From Vulcanimicrobiia bacterium (lineage in GTDB: Bacteria > Eremiobacterota > Eremiobacteria > Baltobacterales > Baltobacteraceae), in NCBI GenBank assembly GCA_024281135.1, contig JAMXLG010000012.1, positions 1 through 7,813 of the forward strand: 7,813 bases of DNA. Direction: 5' to 3'. Under the pieces are notes generated by a model. That model worked only from the letters and a program-made list of their open reading frames with translations, did not search any database and was not told the DNA's origin. Made by a program: the position numbers and the translations under genes. This document shows positions 1 through 7,453 of the stretch, piece by piece. The stretch's first letter is position 1, and every line of letters starts with the position of its first letter.

Positions 1-715
1 GAAAGAGTCCGTTGACAACATCGGCGCTCGCGCGACGATATTCATCGGGCGTGCCGATATCGCACCAATACGCATCGCGCGCATCGAATCCGTAGAACGG
101 TTTCCCATCAGCGAGCAATTCCGGAAACACTTGCTTTCCGAAATCATAAAATTCGCCGGCGGGAATGCGCTCGAAAATCTCAGGTGAGAACGCGTAGATG
201 CCGGTGTTGACGAGCTTGCTGCGTTCGGTTCCGGGCGCGGGTTTTTCCTGAAAGCCGGTAATGCGGCCGTCGTCGTCCACGACAACGACGCCGTACTGCT
301 CGACTTTCGGTCGCACTACGAGACCGATCGTTGCAACTGCGTTCTTTGCCTTGTGCATTGTCACCAAACGATCGAGTGGAAGATCCGTCAGATCGTCGCA
401 GCCGACGACGACGAAGTTCTCGTCGCCGAAAAACTGTTCGAGCGGCTTGACCGCGCCGGCACTTCCCATCAACACTTCTTCGTGCAAATACTTCAACCGC
501 ACGCCGAACGCCGAACCGTCTCCGAGCGTCTGTAAAATCGCGTCGGCGAGGTAGTGCACGTTGATTGCGATTTCATCATATCCGTACGATTTCAAATACT
601 TGATGAGATGGACCGCATTCGGAACTCCCGCGACGGGTACGAGAGGCTTCGGCACCTGCTTGGTAAGCGGGTAGAGACGCGTCGAAAGACCGCCCGCAAG
701 AATCATCGCCTTCAC
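1..715 (-). CDS. Sugar-1-phosphate nucleotidyltransferase (mannose-1-phosphate guanylyltransferase-like), 3' end cut by window
   Basis: This enzyme would join a sugar 1-phosphate and an NTP to give an NDP-sugar and pyrophosphate, supplying activated sugar for glycan assembly in the cytoplasm. I translated 238 codons by hand; the reading frame is open to the window edge. The N-terminal nucleotide-binding signature reads AGGLSTRLYPLT then VPKPLVP (about residues 7-28), with Ser where the family usually has Gly (GGxGTR). Probable metal-binding aspartates are D107 (CDDLTD) and D219 (YWCDIGTP). EKP at 157-159 and LVNTGIYAF at 168-176 also fit the family. The fold should continue beyond the window, often into a left-handed beta-helix. 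The GTG start at 715 overlaps the stop of the upstream glycosyltransferase as GTGA. An AAGGGA stretch lies 11 bases upstream. The sugar is uncertain: mannose with GTP is most likely, but glucose or GlcNAc with UTP or dTTP is possible. Confidence 0.88.
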   Translation of the reverse strand, partial: MKAMILAGGLSTRLYPLTKQVPKPLVPVAGVPNAVHLIKYLKSYGYDEIAINVHYLADAILQTLGDGSAFGVRLKYLHEEVLMGSAGAVKPLEQFFGDENFVVVGCDDLTDLPLDRLVTMHKAKNAVATIGLVVRPKVEQYGVVVVDDDGRITGFQEKPAPGTERSKLVNTGIYAFSPEIFERIPAGEFYDFGKQVFPELLADGKPFYGFDARDAYWCDIGTPDEYRRASADVVNGLF

Positions 716-1467
716 GTGTTACTCATTCCCTTCTGCCGCCCAAATCCTAACCGCTCGAGCGTAACAAGCCAAACGAAATATGGAAGCGCAAGTTGGCGCC
801 GGAAGCGATGCGGTTCACGAATCAACCGGTAGAGCCATTCAAGACCCAGCCGCCGCCACATCTGCGGCGCCCGTGAAACCCGTCCGCTCAAGACGTCAAA
901 TGAACCACCGACGCCGACTGCGGCGCCACATCCCGTGGCTTGCAGATTGCGCGCTAGCCACATCTCTTGCCGCGGTGAGCCAAGACCGACGAAAAGTAAT
1001 CCCGCGCCGCTCGCGCGAATCGCGTCGATGATCGCCGGCTCGTCATCGGAGGTGAAGAATCCGTTGCGCGAGCCTGCAACGCGTAAGCCCGCGAAGCGCG
1101 CTTCCGAGATCGCCGCCGCATCCGCCGCTACGCCTTCTGCTCCACCAAAGAAATACACGCTGACGCCGTCGTTTGCCGCTCGCGCGCAGAGGTGTTCGAC
1201 TAATTCTACGCCGGTCACGCGTTCGCGCAATTGAGCGCCGCGCCGGCGCGCGGCCGCGAGCAGCCCCACCGTGTCACAAAGCGAAAGCGCGCAGTGATTG
1301 ACGACGTCGCGAAAAGCGGAGTCGCGCTGCGCGTAGACGACCATTTCCGTTCCAAGCGTCACGACTTGCGCTGCAGCACGATCGCGAACGAACTGCATGA
1401 TTCGATCTGTCGCTTGATCCGCATCGAGCAGATCCAAGCGACAACCCAAAATTTCGAGTGATTTCAC
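712..1467 (-). CDS. WecG/TagA/CpsF family glycosyltransferase (GT26), 251 aa
   Basis: Members of this family transfer a ManNAc-type sugar from a UDP donor to an undecaprenyl-diphosphate-linked acceptor, on the inner face of the membrane, during teichoic acid, enterobacterial common antigen or exopolysaccharide synthesis. Visible family signatures are GLGSPRQEMWLARN (161-174), GVGGSFDVLSG (185-195), RAP (199-201) and GLEWLYRLIREPHR (208-221). The hydrophobic, arginine-rich C-terminus resembles the membrane-associating tail of TagA. T37 and D65 fall where TagA has its proposed active-site Thr and Asp, but the usual Asp-Gly is Asp-Thr here (LCDTVG). I chose the GTG at 1467, which overlaps the dapA stop by one base (TAGTG) and gives the usual family length of about 250 residues. 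The same frame is open further upstream to an ATG at 1587, but that part lies inside dapA and has no family similarity. The acceptor and sugar cannot be told from sequence. Confidence 0.9.
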   Translation of the reverse strand: MKSLEILGCRLDLLDADQATDRIMQFVRDRAAAQVVTLGTEMVVYAQRDSAFRDVVNHCALSLCDTVGLLAAARRRGAQLRERVTGVELVEHLCARAANDGVSVYFFGGAEGVAADAAAISEARFAGLRVAGSRNGFFTSDDEPAIIDAIRASGAGLLFVGLGSPRQEMWLARNLQATGCGAAVGVGGSFDVLSGRVSRAPQMWRRLGLEWLYRLIREPHRFRRQLALPYFVWLVTLERLGFGRQKGMSNT

Positions 1468-2354
1468 TATGCGTGTGCGAGATACGGCGCAAGCAGCGGA
1501 CGCAAACGTTCCGCAACAGCTGGAGGAATTTGATCGAGCGGCAACCGGCACGAACCCGCGCTGAATCCCATTTGATTCATTGCCCACTTGATTCCGATGG
1601 GGTTCGTCGTTGCAAAGAGCGCGTCGATCAATTCCAGCAGTGAGAGATGGATCGATGTAGCTTTCGCGGCGTCACCCGATTGATAGGCTGCAAGCATCTC
1701 CCGATACTCGCGCGAGCACAGATGCGATGCGACACCAACGACGCCGTCCGCGCCGACGGAGAGAGACGGCAAGAACAGATGGTCGTCACCGGACCACACT
1801 TTGAACCCGTCGGCGCGATCCCGAATAACTGTCGCAATCTGCTTGAGATCACCGGTGGATTCTTTCACGCCTACGACGTTGCGGTGACGGCGCGCGAGTT
1901 CGAGCAATGTATCAGGCAGCATATTTGCGGCCGTGCGGCCCGGAATGTTGTACACGACGACGGGAAGCGGCGTCGAGTCGGCCACCGCGCCGAAATAGCC
2001 GAGCATGCCGCTTTGCGTCGGCTTGACGTATGGCGGCACGACGACGAGGAGTCCGTCCGCGCCCGAGGCCCGGGCCTCGTCTGCCGCATTGATCGTCGTG
2101 CGAATGTCGTTACTGCCGACGTTCGCAATCACCGCTGCGTCTTTACCAGCGGCGTCTTTCACGGCACGGAAGAGTTGGTTGCGTTCGCCTGCATCGAGCG
2201 CCATGCCCTCGCCCGTCGAACCCGCAACCACCAGGCCATCGTTTCCGCGATCGACCAACCACCGCGCGAGACGTCTTGCTTCGGCGAGATCGACATCGCC
2301 GTTTGCATCAAACGGCGTGATCATCGCTGTGATGATGGTGCCAAGTCCGTTCAT
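1467..2354 (-). CDS. dapA: 4-hydroxy-tetrahydrodipicolinate synthase DapA, 295 aa
   Basis: DapA condenses pyruvate with L-aspartate-4-semialdehyde, the first committed step to diaminopimelate and lysine, in the cytoplasm. It is a class I aldolase-type TIM barrel of about 290-300 residues, which fits here. The Schiff-base lysine is K164 in GVKESTGDL. Y135 begins YNIPGRT, with R140 as the carboxylate-binding arginine. Y109 (PPYVKP) matches the second tyrosine of the proton relay. The pyruvate-binding loop reads GSTGEG (45-50), with Ser where many DapA proteins have Thr (GTTGE); a conservative change. GADGVVGVASH at 201-211 is also typical. The ATG at 2354 overlaps the aspartate kinase stop as ATGA and has a clear Shine-Dalgarno sequence. 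The 3' end shares one base with the next gene. A related aldolase of the same superfamily is possible in principle, but the neighbours asd, aspartate kinase and dapB make DapA very likely. Confidence 0.96.
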   Translation of the reverse strand: MNGLGTIITAMITPFDANGDVDLAEARRLARWLVDRGNDGLVVAGSTGEGMALDAGERNQLFRAVKDAAGKDAAVIANVGSNDIRTTINAADEARASGADGLLVVVPPYVKPTQSGMLGYFGAVADSTPLPVVVYNIPGRTAANMLPDTLLELARRHRNVVGVKESTGDLKQIATVIRDRADGFKVWSGDDHLFLPSLSVGADGVVGVASHLCSREYREMLAAYQSGDAAKATSIHLSLLELIDALFATTNPIGIKWAMNQMGFSAGSCRLPLDQIPPAVAERLRPLLAPYLAHA

Positions 2355-3568
2355 GGGGTCTCTCCCTCGAGATGGAATTGATCGTGGACCGCTGCTTCGG
2401 CGCGGGCGACGTCCGCTTCCGGTACGAGTACCGAAATCGTGATGTTACTGTCGGTGCAGTGGATGATCTCGACGTTCGCGCGGCTGAGGGCCTCGACGAC
2501 TTGCAACACGACGCCGGGCAGGTAGCGCATTCCCGTGCCGACGACCGAAATCTTCGAGCACCCTTCGCGCACGCGCACGGCCAGATTCAAGTCGCCGAGC
2601 AGTTCGCGCACCTCAGCTCCGCGATTGCCGTCGACGACAAAGGCAACGCCGGCTTGATTGATCGTTACTTGGTCGATCGAAATGCCTGCACCGGCCATGC
2701 GGCGAAACATCTCGAGCTCTGTCTGCATGCGACGCGTTTGATTTTCGATATCTCCGCGAATAACCCGCACCCAAGTGACGCGGCCCGATGCAGTGACGCC
2801 CGTGACTGGGCGCTCCTCATCGACGCGTTCGTCGACCAGTGTGCCGACATCAGTCTGCAATCCTTTGATCGAATAACGCAATCCACGGCGCTGCGCGTAG
2901 CTCGCCGCCTTGTGGTGCATGACTTTCGCGCCGTGTTCGGCGAGTTCGGTCATCTCTTCCAACGATGCGCGGTCGATGACGTGCGCGGTTTCGACGCGCC
3001 GGGGATCGGCCGTCATTGCACCGCTCACATCGGTATAGATGTCGACACGTTCCGCGCCGAGCGCGTGGCCGATCGCGATCGCGGAAAGATCTGTTCCACC
3101 ACGCCCGAGCGTCGTGATCGCGCCGTTTTCACTTGCGCCTTGGAATCCCGCGATTACCGGGACGATACCGGCTTCCAGCAACTCGAGCACGGCGTCGGGC
3201 TCGACGCGTAAAACTTTCGCATCGCCGAAGCGTTCGTCGGTGATGATTCCGGCTTGCGCCCCGGTCAATGCACGAGCGTTGACGTTCATGTCGCACAACT
3301 CTTGCGCGAAGATCGCGGCGGACATTAGCTCGCCGCATGCAAGCAGGACGTCGGTATTCGGCGTGCCGATCGCCCCGCCGACGAGCGAAAGCAGCGAATC
3401 CGTCGCGTACGCTGCGGGCAGCCGTCCCATTGCAGACACAACCGCAACTGGAGCATAACCGGCCTCGCGCGCATCGAGAATTCGCGCAAAGGCGACCTCA
3501 CGCTGATCGCGCGTCGCTACCGACGTGCCGCCGAACTTCAGTACCGCAACCTTTGCCGTCACATTCAC
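2351..3568 (-). CDS. lysC: Aspartate kinase, monofunctional, DapG-like, 405 aa
   Basis: This enzyme phosphorylates L-aspartate to 4-phospho-L-aspartate, the entry step to lysine, diaminopimelate, threonine and methionine. The kinase domain shows KFGGTS (11-16), SAMGR (45-49), YATDSLLSL (54-62), LTGAQAG (101-107), GFQGA (141-145), GRGGTD (155-160) and a nucleotide-binding stretch TDVSGAMTADPR (179-190). Two ACT regulatory domains follow at roughly 265-325 and 335-400, including CTDSNITISVLV (371-382). SAMGR and YATDSLL resemble Bacillus subtilis DapG, which is inhibited by meso-diaminopimelate; the effector here is inferred only. The GTG at 3568 overlaps the asd stop as GTGA; a second in-frame GTG at 3562 would shorten the protein by two residues. 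The frame stays open to an ATG at 3658, but that part lies inside asd and looks non-native. The 3' end overlaps dapA by 4 bases. Confidence 0.95.
   Translation of the reverse strand: MNVTAKVAVLKFGGTSVATRDQREVAFARILDAREAGYAPVAVVSAMGRLPAAYATDSLLSLVGGAIGTPNTDVLLACGELMSAAIFAQELCDMNVNARALTGAQAGIITDERFGDAKVLRVEPDAVLELLEAGIVPVIAGFQGASENGAITTLGRGGTDLSAIAIGHALGAERVDIYTDVSGAMTADPRRVETAHVIDRASLEEMTELAEHGAKVMHHKAASYAQRRGLRYSIKGLQTDVGTLVDERVDEERPVTGVTASGRVTWVRVIRGDIENQTRRMQTELEMFRRMAGAGISIDQVTINQAGVAFVVDGNRGAEVRELLGDLNLAVRVREGCSKISVVGTGMRYLPGVVLQVVEALSRANVEIIHCTDSNITISVLVPEADVARAEAAVHDQFHLEGETP
2360..2368 (-). promoter_or_regulatory. Ribosome binding site of dapA
   Basis: On the minus strand the bases read GAGGGAGAG, with GGGAG ending 7 bases before the dapA ATG at 2354. 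It is the best Shine-Dalgarno match I see at any junction in the window. It lies inside the last codons of the aspartate kinase gene, so dapA can bind ribosomes itself as well as through coupling at the ATGA overlap. Confidence 0.65.
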
Positions 3569-4539
3569 GACTGCAGAAAGCCTCGCGAGAGCAAGAGTTC
3601 GAGAATCTGCACGCCGTTCGTCGCCGCGCCTTTGCGTAGCTGATCGCCCGCACACCACAGCACGAAATGGCGAGTCGAACGTTCGTCTTCGCGCCGCAGC
3701 CGCGCGACGTGCACGTGATCTTGTCCCTCGACGTCACGGGGAGTAACGATACCCTCGCGATGGAACACAATGCCCGGAGCGTGTTCGAATGCTTCGCTCA
3801 ACTCCGCAACGCTGGTGTCGCGCTCGGTTTCAAACCACACGGCTTCGGAATGCGCGGTGCGCACGGGAACGCGAACCGTCGTCGCACTCACCATGAGTTG
3901 CGCAAGCCCGAGCATCTTCCGCGTCTCTTCACGTACTTTGTCTTCTTCACCGCAATACCCGTTGGCATCGAGGCCCCCGACCTGCGGAATCACGTTACGC
4001 GCCAGGTACGCCGGAAACGTCTGTGGCTCAGCCTCAGTCTCACTGTTGACCACGGCCCGCTCACCTGCGAGCAATTCATCCAGCCCCGCGCGGCCTGCAC
4101 CGCTAGCCGCTTGATACGTGGCTACGCGCAAGGCACGCAATCCGGCAACATTCCGAACCGGTGCGAGAGCCGTACACAGAATAATCGCGGTGCAATTCGC
4201 AACCGGAAAGAGGCGGTGTTCGGCGCGGACAACGTTCGCGTTCACCTCCGGAATCACGAGCGGCACGTCGTTGCGCATGCGAAACGTCGAGCTGTTGTCG
4301 ATGACAACGGCGCCACACTCTAGGAGCGCCGGCGCATAGGCTTCGCTTGCATCCTCACCACTCGCGAAAAACACAACGTCGTACACGCGCAAGGCCTCTA
4401 CACTAGCAGCTTCGACACCATCACGAGCCCGCGTAGCGAACTTACCGACGCGCTCCACCGGAACGCGCCGCTCCTCGAGCACGCGCAGAATTGTTTCGCC
4501 AACGACGCCAGTCGCGCCGACGACCGCAACGCTAACCAT
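3565..4539 (-). CDS. asd: Aspartate-semialdehyde dehydrogenase, 324 aa
   Basis: Asd reduces 4-phospho-L-aspartate to L-aspartate-4-semialdehyde with NADPH, making the shared intermediate that DapA uses. The N-terminal nucleotide-binding loop is GATGVVG (8-14). DNSSTFRM (81-88) follows. The active-site cysteine is C116 in ANCTAI and the catalytic histidine is H230 in VPVRTAHSE. TYQAASGAG (141-149), EEDKVREETRKML (198-210) and LRKGAATNGVQI (301-312) complete the family pattern. The length is slightly below the usual 330-345. I prefer the ATG at 4539, which gives an MVSVAVVGATG N-terminus like most homologues and an 8-bp overlap with dapB. An in-frame ATG at 4548 would add three residues (MPF) and a 17-bp overlap. 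No strong Shine-Dalgarno sequence is seen, so translation is probably coupled to dapB. The 3' end overlaps the aspartate kinase start as GTGA. Confidence 0.95.
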   Translation of the reverse strand: MVSVAVVGATGVVGETILRVLEERRVPVERVGKFATRARDGVEAASVEALRVYDVVFFASGEDASEAYAPALLECGAVVIDNSSTFRMRNDVPLVIPEVNANVVRAEHRLFPVANCTAIILCTALAPVRNVAGLRALRVATYQAASGAGRAGLDELLAGERAVVNSETEAEPQTFPAYLARNVIPQVGGLDANGYCGEEDKVREETRKMLGLAQLMVSATTVRVPVRTAHSEAVWFETERDTSVAELSEAFEHAPGIVFHREGIVTPRDVEGQDHVHVARLRREDERSTRHFVLWCAGDQLRKGAATNGVQILELLLSRGFLQS

Positions 4540-5236
4540 GAAAGGCATCCAACGGAAGGCCGACTTGCAATCCCGAGATGTTCATCACCGCACGTACCGC
4601 AGCGCGCATACCAGGCACGAACGATTCGCGCGACAGCGAGTCGTGGCGAATCGTCAAAACCTCGCCGTCGGTTCCGAAGAGCACTTCCTGATGCGCGAGC
4701 AACCCGCGCAGACGCACGCTGTGGATCGGCACCTTCGCTGGGCCGCCGGCATCCGTGATGCGTTGCGCGGTGAGCCGGGCAGTACCGGACGGAGCGTCTT
4801 TCTTTTGGTCGTGATGCAACTCGATGATCTCGATACTCGGAAACAGCTTCGCCGCTTCTTCGGCAAAGTGCATCATGAGTATTGCTCCGATCGAAAAATT
4901 CGGCACGATCAAGGCGCCGATTCCGCGCTCGCGCGTGGCCGCATCGATCGCATCCCGCTGCGAGGTATGCCATCCAGTGGCTCCGATAACCGGCCGAGCG
5001 CCGTGCGTGACGGCTAACATCGAGATATCGAACGAAGACGGTTGCGTCGTCACGTCGAGCAGCACGTCGGGTTTTACATCCGTCAGCAGCTCGTGAAGAT
5101 CGTCGACAATACGTTGGTCGGGGACCCGCGCACGTGCAAAACCACCGGCGTATGTAACGCCGGCGGTATTCTGCATGGCTTGTACGGCAACGCGGCCCAT
5201 CCGGCCTAACGCGCCTGCAACCGCGACGCGTATCAT
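4532..5236 (-). CDS. dapB: 4-hydroxy-tetrahydrodipicolinate reductase DapB, 234 aa
   Basis: DapB reduces the DapA product to tetrahydrodipicolinate with NAD(P)H, the last step shared by all diaminopimelate routes. The Rossmann dinucleotide-binding motif is GALGRMG (8-14). The second cofactor loop is GATGW (85-89), where many homologues have GTTG. VPNFSIGAILM (111-121) links the domains. The catalytic and substrate-binding block is ELHHDQKKDAPSGTA (139-153), with H141, H142 and K145 aligning to the His-His-x-x-Lys set of E. coli DapB. HSVRLRGLLAHQEVLFG (172-188) and LTIRHDSLSRESFVPG (194-209) are also typical. At 234 residues it is a little shorter than the usual 250-270, but no motif is missing. 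The ATG at 5236 lies 14 bases after the helicase stop, with a weak purine-rich GGCGAG upstream. Its 3' end overlaps asd. Confidence 0.95.
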   Translation of the reverse strand: MIRVAVAGALGRMGRVAVQAMQNTAGVTYAGGFARARVPDQRIVDDLHELLTDVKPDVLLDVTTQPSSFDISMLAVTHGARPVIGATGWHTSQRDAIDAATRERGIGALIVPNFSIGAILMMHFAEEAAKLFPSIEIIELHHDQKKDAPSGTARLTAQRITDAGGPAKVPIHSVRLRGLLAHQEVLFGTDGEVLTIRHDSLSRESFVPGMRAAVRAVMNISGLQVGLPLDAFHG

Positions 5237-5250
5237 CGGAAACTCGCCGC

Positions 5251-7416
5251 CTAGATCTTCTCTAAAGGAGCGTATTTGAGCATGAGCATCTTCTGACCGA
5301 CGTTCGGGAAGTCGATCGTGATGAGCCCATCGCCGCCCGCTCCAACGAGGCCGCGAATCGTGCCTTCACCCCACTTGGGATGACGCACGCGATCGCCGTC
5401 TCGCAGATTCATGCTGAGGCCTGCACCCGCGGATTCGTGAATCGAGACTTCGCGCCAACGTCCACCCGACGGACGCGGCAGCACGACGCTGTTGCTCTCC
5501 AAGTGCTCGAGCCCCGGCATCTCTTCGATGAATCGCGACTTCGGGTACGCATATGTGTTGCCGAAGATTGCGCGTCGCTGCGCAAACGAAAGGAACAGCC
5601 GGTCCATCGCGCGCGTCACACCGACGTACGCAAGCCGCCGTTCTTCTTCGAGTTCCGTCATGTCCGTCAGCGCACGGCTGTGCGGGAAGACCCCTTCTTC
5701 GAGACCCGTGAGGAACACGTGCGAGAATTCCAGTCCCTTCGCGCCGTGCATCGTCATCAGGGTGACGTACGACGAGTCGGGATCAAGCGCATCAAGATCG
5801 CTGATCAGCGCGATGTTGGCAAGGAAGCCGGCGTGCGTCGATTCCGGTTCCGCGTTTTCGTACTCGCGCGCGACACCGAGCAACTCTTGCAAGTTCTCCA
5901 TGCGCGTGCGCGCATCGTGCGTCTCTTCGGCTTGCAGCTCGCGAATGTAGCCCGAATCTTCCATCACGGTAACGAGCAGGTCGGAAACGCTCATGGATTC
6001 CGCTTGCGCGCGGAAATTGCGGATCAAATCCGCGAAGCGCTCGAGTTCCTTGAGTTTCTTCGGAACTGCGTCTCTCAACAGGTCGCTATTGAAGACCGCT
6101 TCGCCGACGGAAATACCACGTGCAGTCGCCGCGCTCACGAGCGCGCTCAAGGTCTGCGCGCCAATGCCGCGCCGCGGCACGTTGACGATCCGCTTGAACG
6201 CAAGCGCGTCCGACGGATTCATCACGTAGCGCATGTAGGCGATGATGTCTTTGATTTCCGCGCGAGCATAGAAGCCGACGCCCCCGACCACGCGGTACGG
6301 GATGCCGTCCGCGATCATCGCTTCTTCGAACACGCGCGATTGCGCGTTCGTGCGATAGAGAATCAAGAAATCGCGATAGGCCGAGCCGTCGCGCACCATC
6401 TCTTTGATCTTCTCGGTGACGTAGCGCGCTTCGTCGCGTTCGGTCGCCGCCGGATAAACCGTGATGACGTCGCCTTCCGCACGCCGCGTGAAGAGCCTCT
6501 TCTTCGCGCGCGTCTTATTGTTCTCAACGAGCGCGTTTGCGGCGTCGAGAATACGCTGCGTCGAACGGTAGTTCTCCTCGAGCTTGAACACTTTCGCGCC
6601 CGGGAAATCTTCTTCGAAGCGCAGGATCATGCGGTAGTCGCTTCCGCGCCACGAATAGATCGACTGATCGTCGTCGCCGACAACCGTGACGTTCTTATGC
6701 TTCGCGGCGAGCAGCGCGACGAGACGGTACTGCGCGACGTTCACGTCCTGATACTCATCGACCAGGACGTATTGGAACTTCTTCTGGTACTTGTCGCGCA
6801 CGGCCTGATCTTTTTCGAGCAGGTCGATCGTGCGCACGATCAAGTCATCGAAATCGAGGCTATTCGATTCGCGCAAGCGGCGTTCGTATTCGCTATAGAC
6901 GTTGGCCATGCGCTCGCCAATGAACGACGTCTGCTTCTCGTGGAATTGCTCCGGCCAAATGAGCTGGTTCTTCGCCTTGCTGATCTCGTGCAAGCACGCA
7001 CCGGGTGCAAGCTGCCGCTCATCGTAGTCGAGATCGTCGAGAATATCTTTGACGAGTTGGCGTTGATCGGCATCGTCGATGATCGCGAAGTTCGGCGAGA
7101 TGCCGACCTTCGTTCCGTCGCGGCGCAGCATGCGCACACACATCGAATGAAACGTCCCAACCCAGAGATCGCGTGCACGCGATCCAACCATCCGTTCGAG
7201 ACGAATTTTCATTTCGCCGGCGGCTTTGTTCGTGAACGTAACTGCGAGAATCCGGTCCGGCTCAACACCTTTTTCATTTAGCAGATACGCGATGCGGTGC
7301 GTGAGCACACGCGTCTTTCCGCTCCCCGCACCTGCGAATATCAAAACAGGACCGTCGGTGTGGGCGACGGCCTTGGCTTGTACGTCGTTGAGGGTCTCGG
7401 ACTCCAGGATCATCAT
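5251..7416 (-). CDS. pcrA: UvrD/PcrA-type superfamily 1A DNA helicase, 721 aa
   Basis: This is an ATP-driven 3'-to-5' DNA helicase/translocase expected to act in nucleotide excision repair, replication restart and removal of RecA or stalled RNA polymerase. SF1 motifs appear in order: Walker A GAGSGKT (29-35), Ia AVTFTNKAAGEM (58-69), II VDEYQD (219-224), III VVGDDDQSIYSWRGSD (245-260), IV ENYRS (281-285), V TLMTMHGAKGLEF (552-564) and VI EEERRLAYVGVTRA (590-603). After about residue 670 a Tudor-like tail with VRHPKWGEGTI ends in KYAPLEKI, as in PcrA/UvrD, where this tail contacts RNA polymerase. I chose the ATG at 7416, with a second ATG directly after it, because it gives the normal PcrA length and begins just before the first conserved segment. 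The frame is open further to 7746, but that stretch overlaps the upstream gene and lacks homology. Whether pcrA, uvrD or rep is the better symbol is not settled by sequence alone. Confidence 0.95.
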   Translation of the reverse strand: MMILESETLNDVQAKAVAHTDGPVLIFAGAGSGKTRVLTHRIAYLLNEKGVEPDRILAVTFTNKAAGEMKIRLERMVGSRARDLWVGTFHSMCVRMLRRDGTKVGISPNFAIIDDADQRQLVKDILDDLDYDERQLAPGACLHEISKAKNQLIWPEQFHEKQTSFIGERMANVYSEYERRLRESNSLDFDDLIVRTIDLLEKDQAVRDKYQKKFQYVLVDEYQDVNVAQYRLVALLAAKHKNVTVVGDDDQSIYSWRGSDYRMILRFEEDFPGAKVFKLEENYRSTQRILDAANALVENNKTRAKKRLFTRRAEGDVITVYPAATERDEARYVTEKIKEMVRDGSAYRDFLILYRTNAQSRVFEEAMIADGIPYRVVGGVGFYARAEIKDIIAYMRYVMNPSDALAFKRIVNVPRRGIGAQTLSALVSAATARGISVGEAVFNSDLLRDAVPKKLKELERFADLIRNFRAQAESMSVSDLLVTVMEDSGYIRELQAEETHDARTRMENLQELLGVAREYENAEPESTHAGFLANIALISDLDALDPDSSYVTLMTMHGAKGLEFSHVFLTGLEEGVFPHSRALTDMTELEEERRLAYVGVTRAMDRLFLSFAQRRAIFGNTYAYPKSRFIEEMPGLEHLESNSVVLPRPSGGRWREVSIHESAGAGLSMNLRDGDRVRHPKWGEGTIRGLVGAGGDGLITIDFPNVGQKMLMLKYAPLEKI

Positions 7417-7435
7417 CTCGTAATACTTCGCCGTG

Positions 7436-7453
7436 CGAGGCAAATCGGCCTCG
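7436..7453 (-). other. Small inverted repeat (6-bp stem, 6-nt loop) ahead of the helicase gene
   Basis: The minus-strand bases CGAGGC and GCCTCG can pair around a loop of CGATTT, inside the only gap of any size in the window. No run of T follows on the coding strand, so it is not a canonical intrinsic terminator. It ends 19 bases before the chosen helicase start. It may be chance in GC-rich DNA, or it could be a weak attenuator or an mRNA processing element. Confidence 0.25.

Noticed and set aside
261..832. Short plus-strand frames at the left end as small genes.
   Set aside because: They lie opposite the nucleotidyltransferase and the glycosyltransferase end, whose minus-strand frames carry clear family motifs.
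1647..2381. A 244-codon plus-strand open frame opposite dapA.
   Set aside because: It is antisense to an intact dapA, has no family motifs, and is explained by codon bias of the real gene.
2372..3211. A 279-codon plus-strand open frame opposite the aspartate kinase.
   Set aside because: It is antisense to a complete kinase, with a composition typical of shadow frames and no ribosome binding site or domain.
3667..4323. A 218-codon plus-strand open frame opposite asd.
   Set aside because: It is antisense to a complete asd and has no motifs of its own.
5380..7281. A 633-codon open frame on the plus strand opposite the helicase gene.
   Set aside because: It lies entirely antisense to a helicase with all SF1 motifs. 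Its translation is rich in Arg, His, Asp and Val without recognisable domains, as expected for the shadow frame of a GC-rich gene.
7420..7425. A TATTAC sequence just before the helicase ATG as a -10 box for a leaderless transcript.
   Set aside because: There is no matching -35 at a normal distance and only three bases lie between it and the start codon, so one AT-rich hexamer is not enough evidence.
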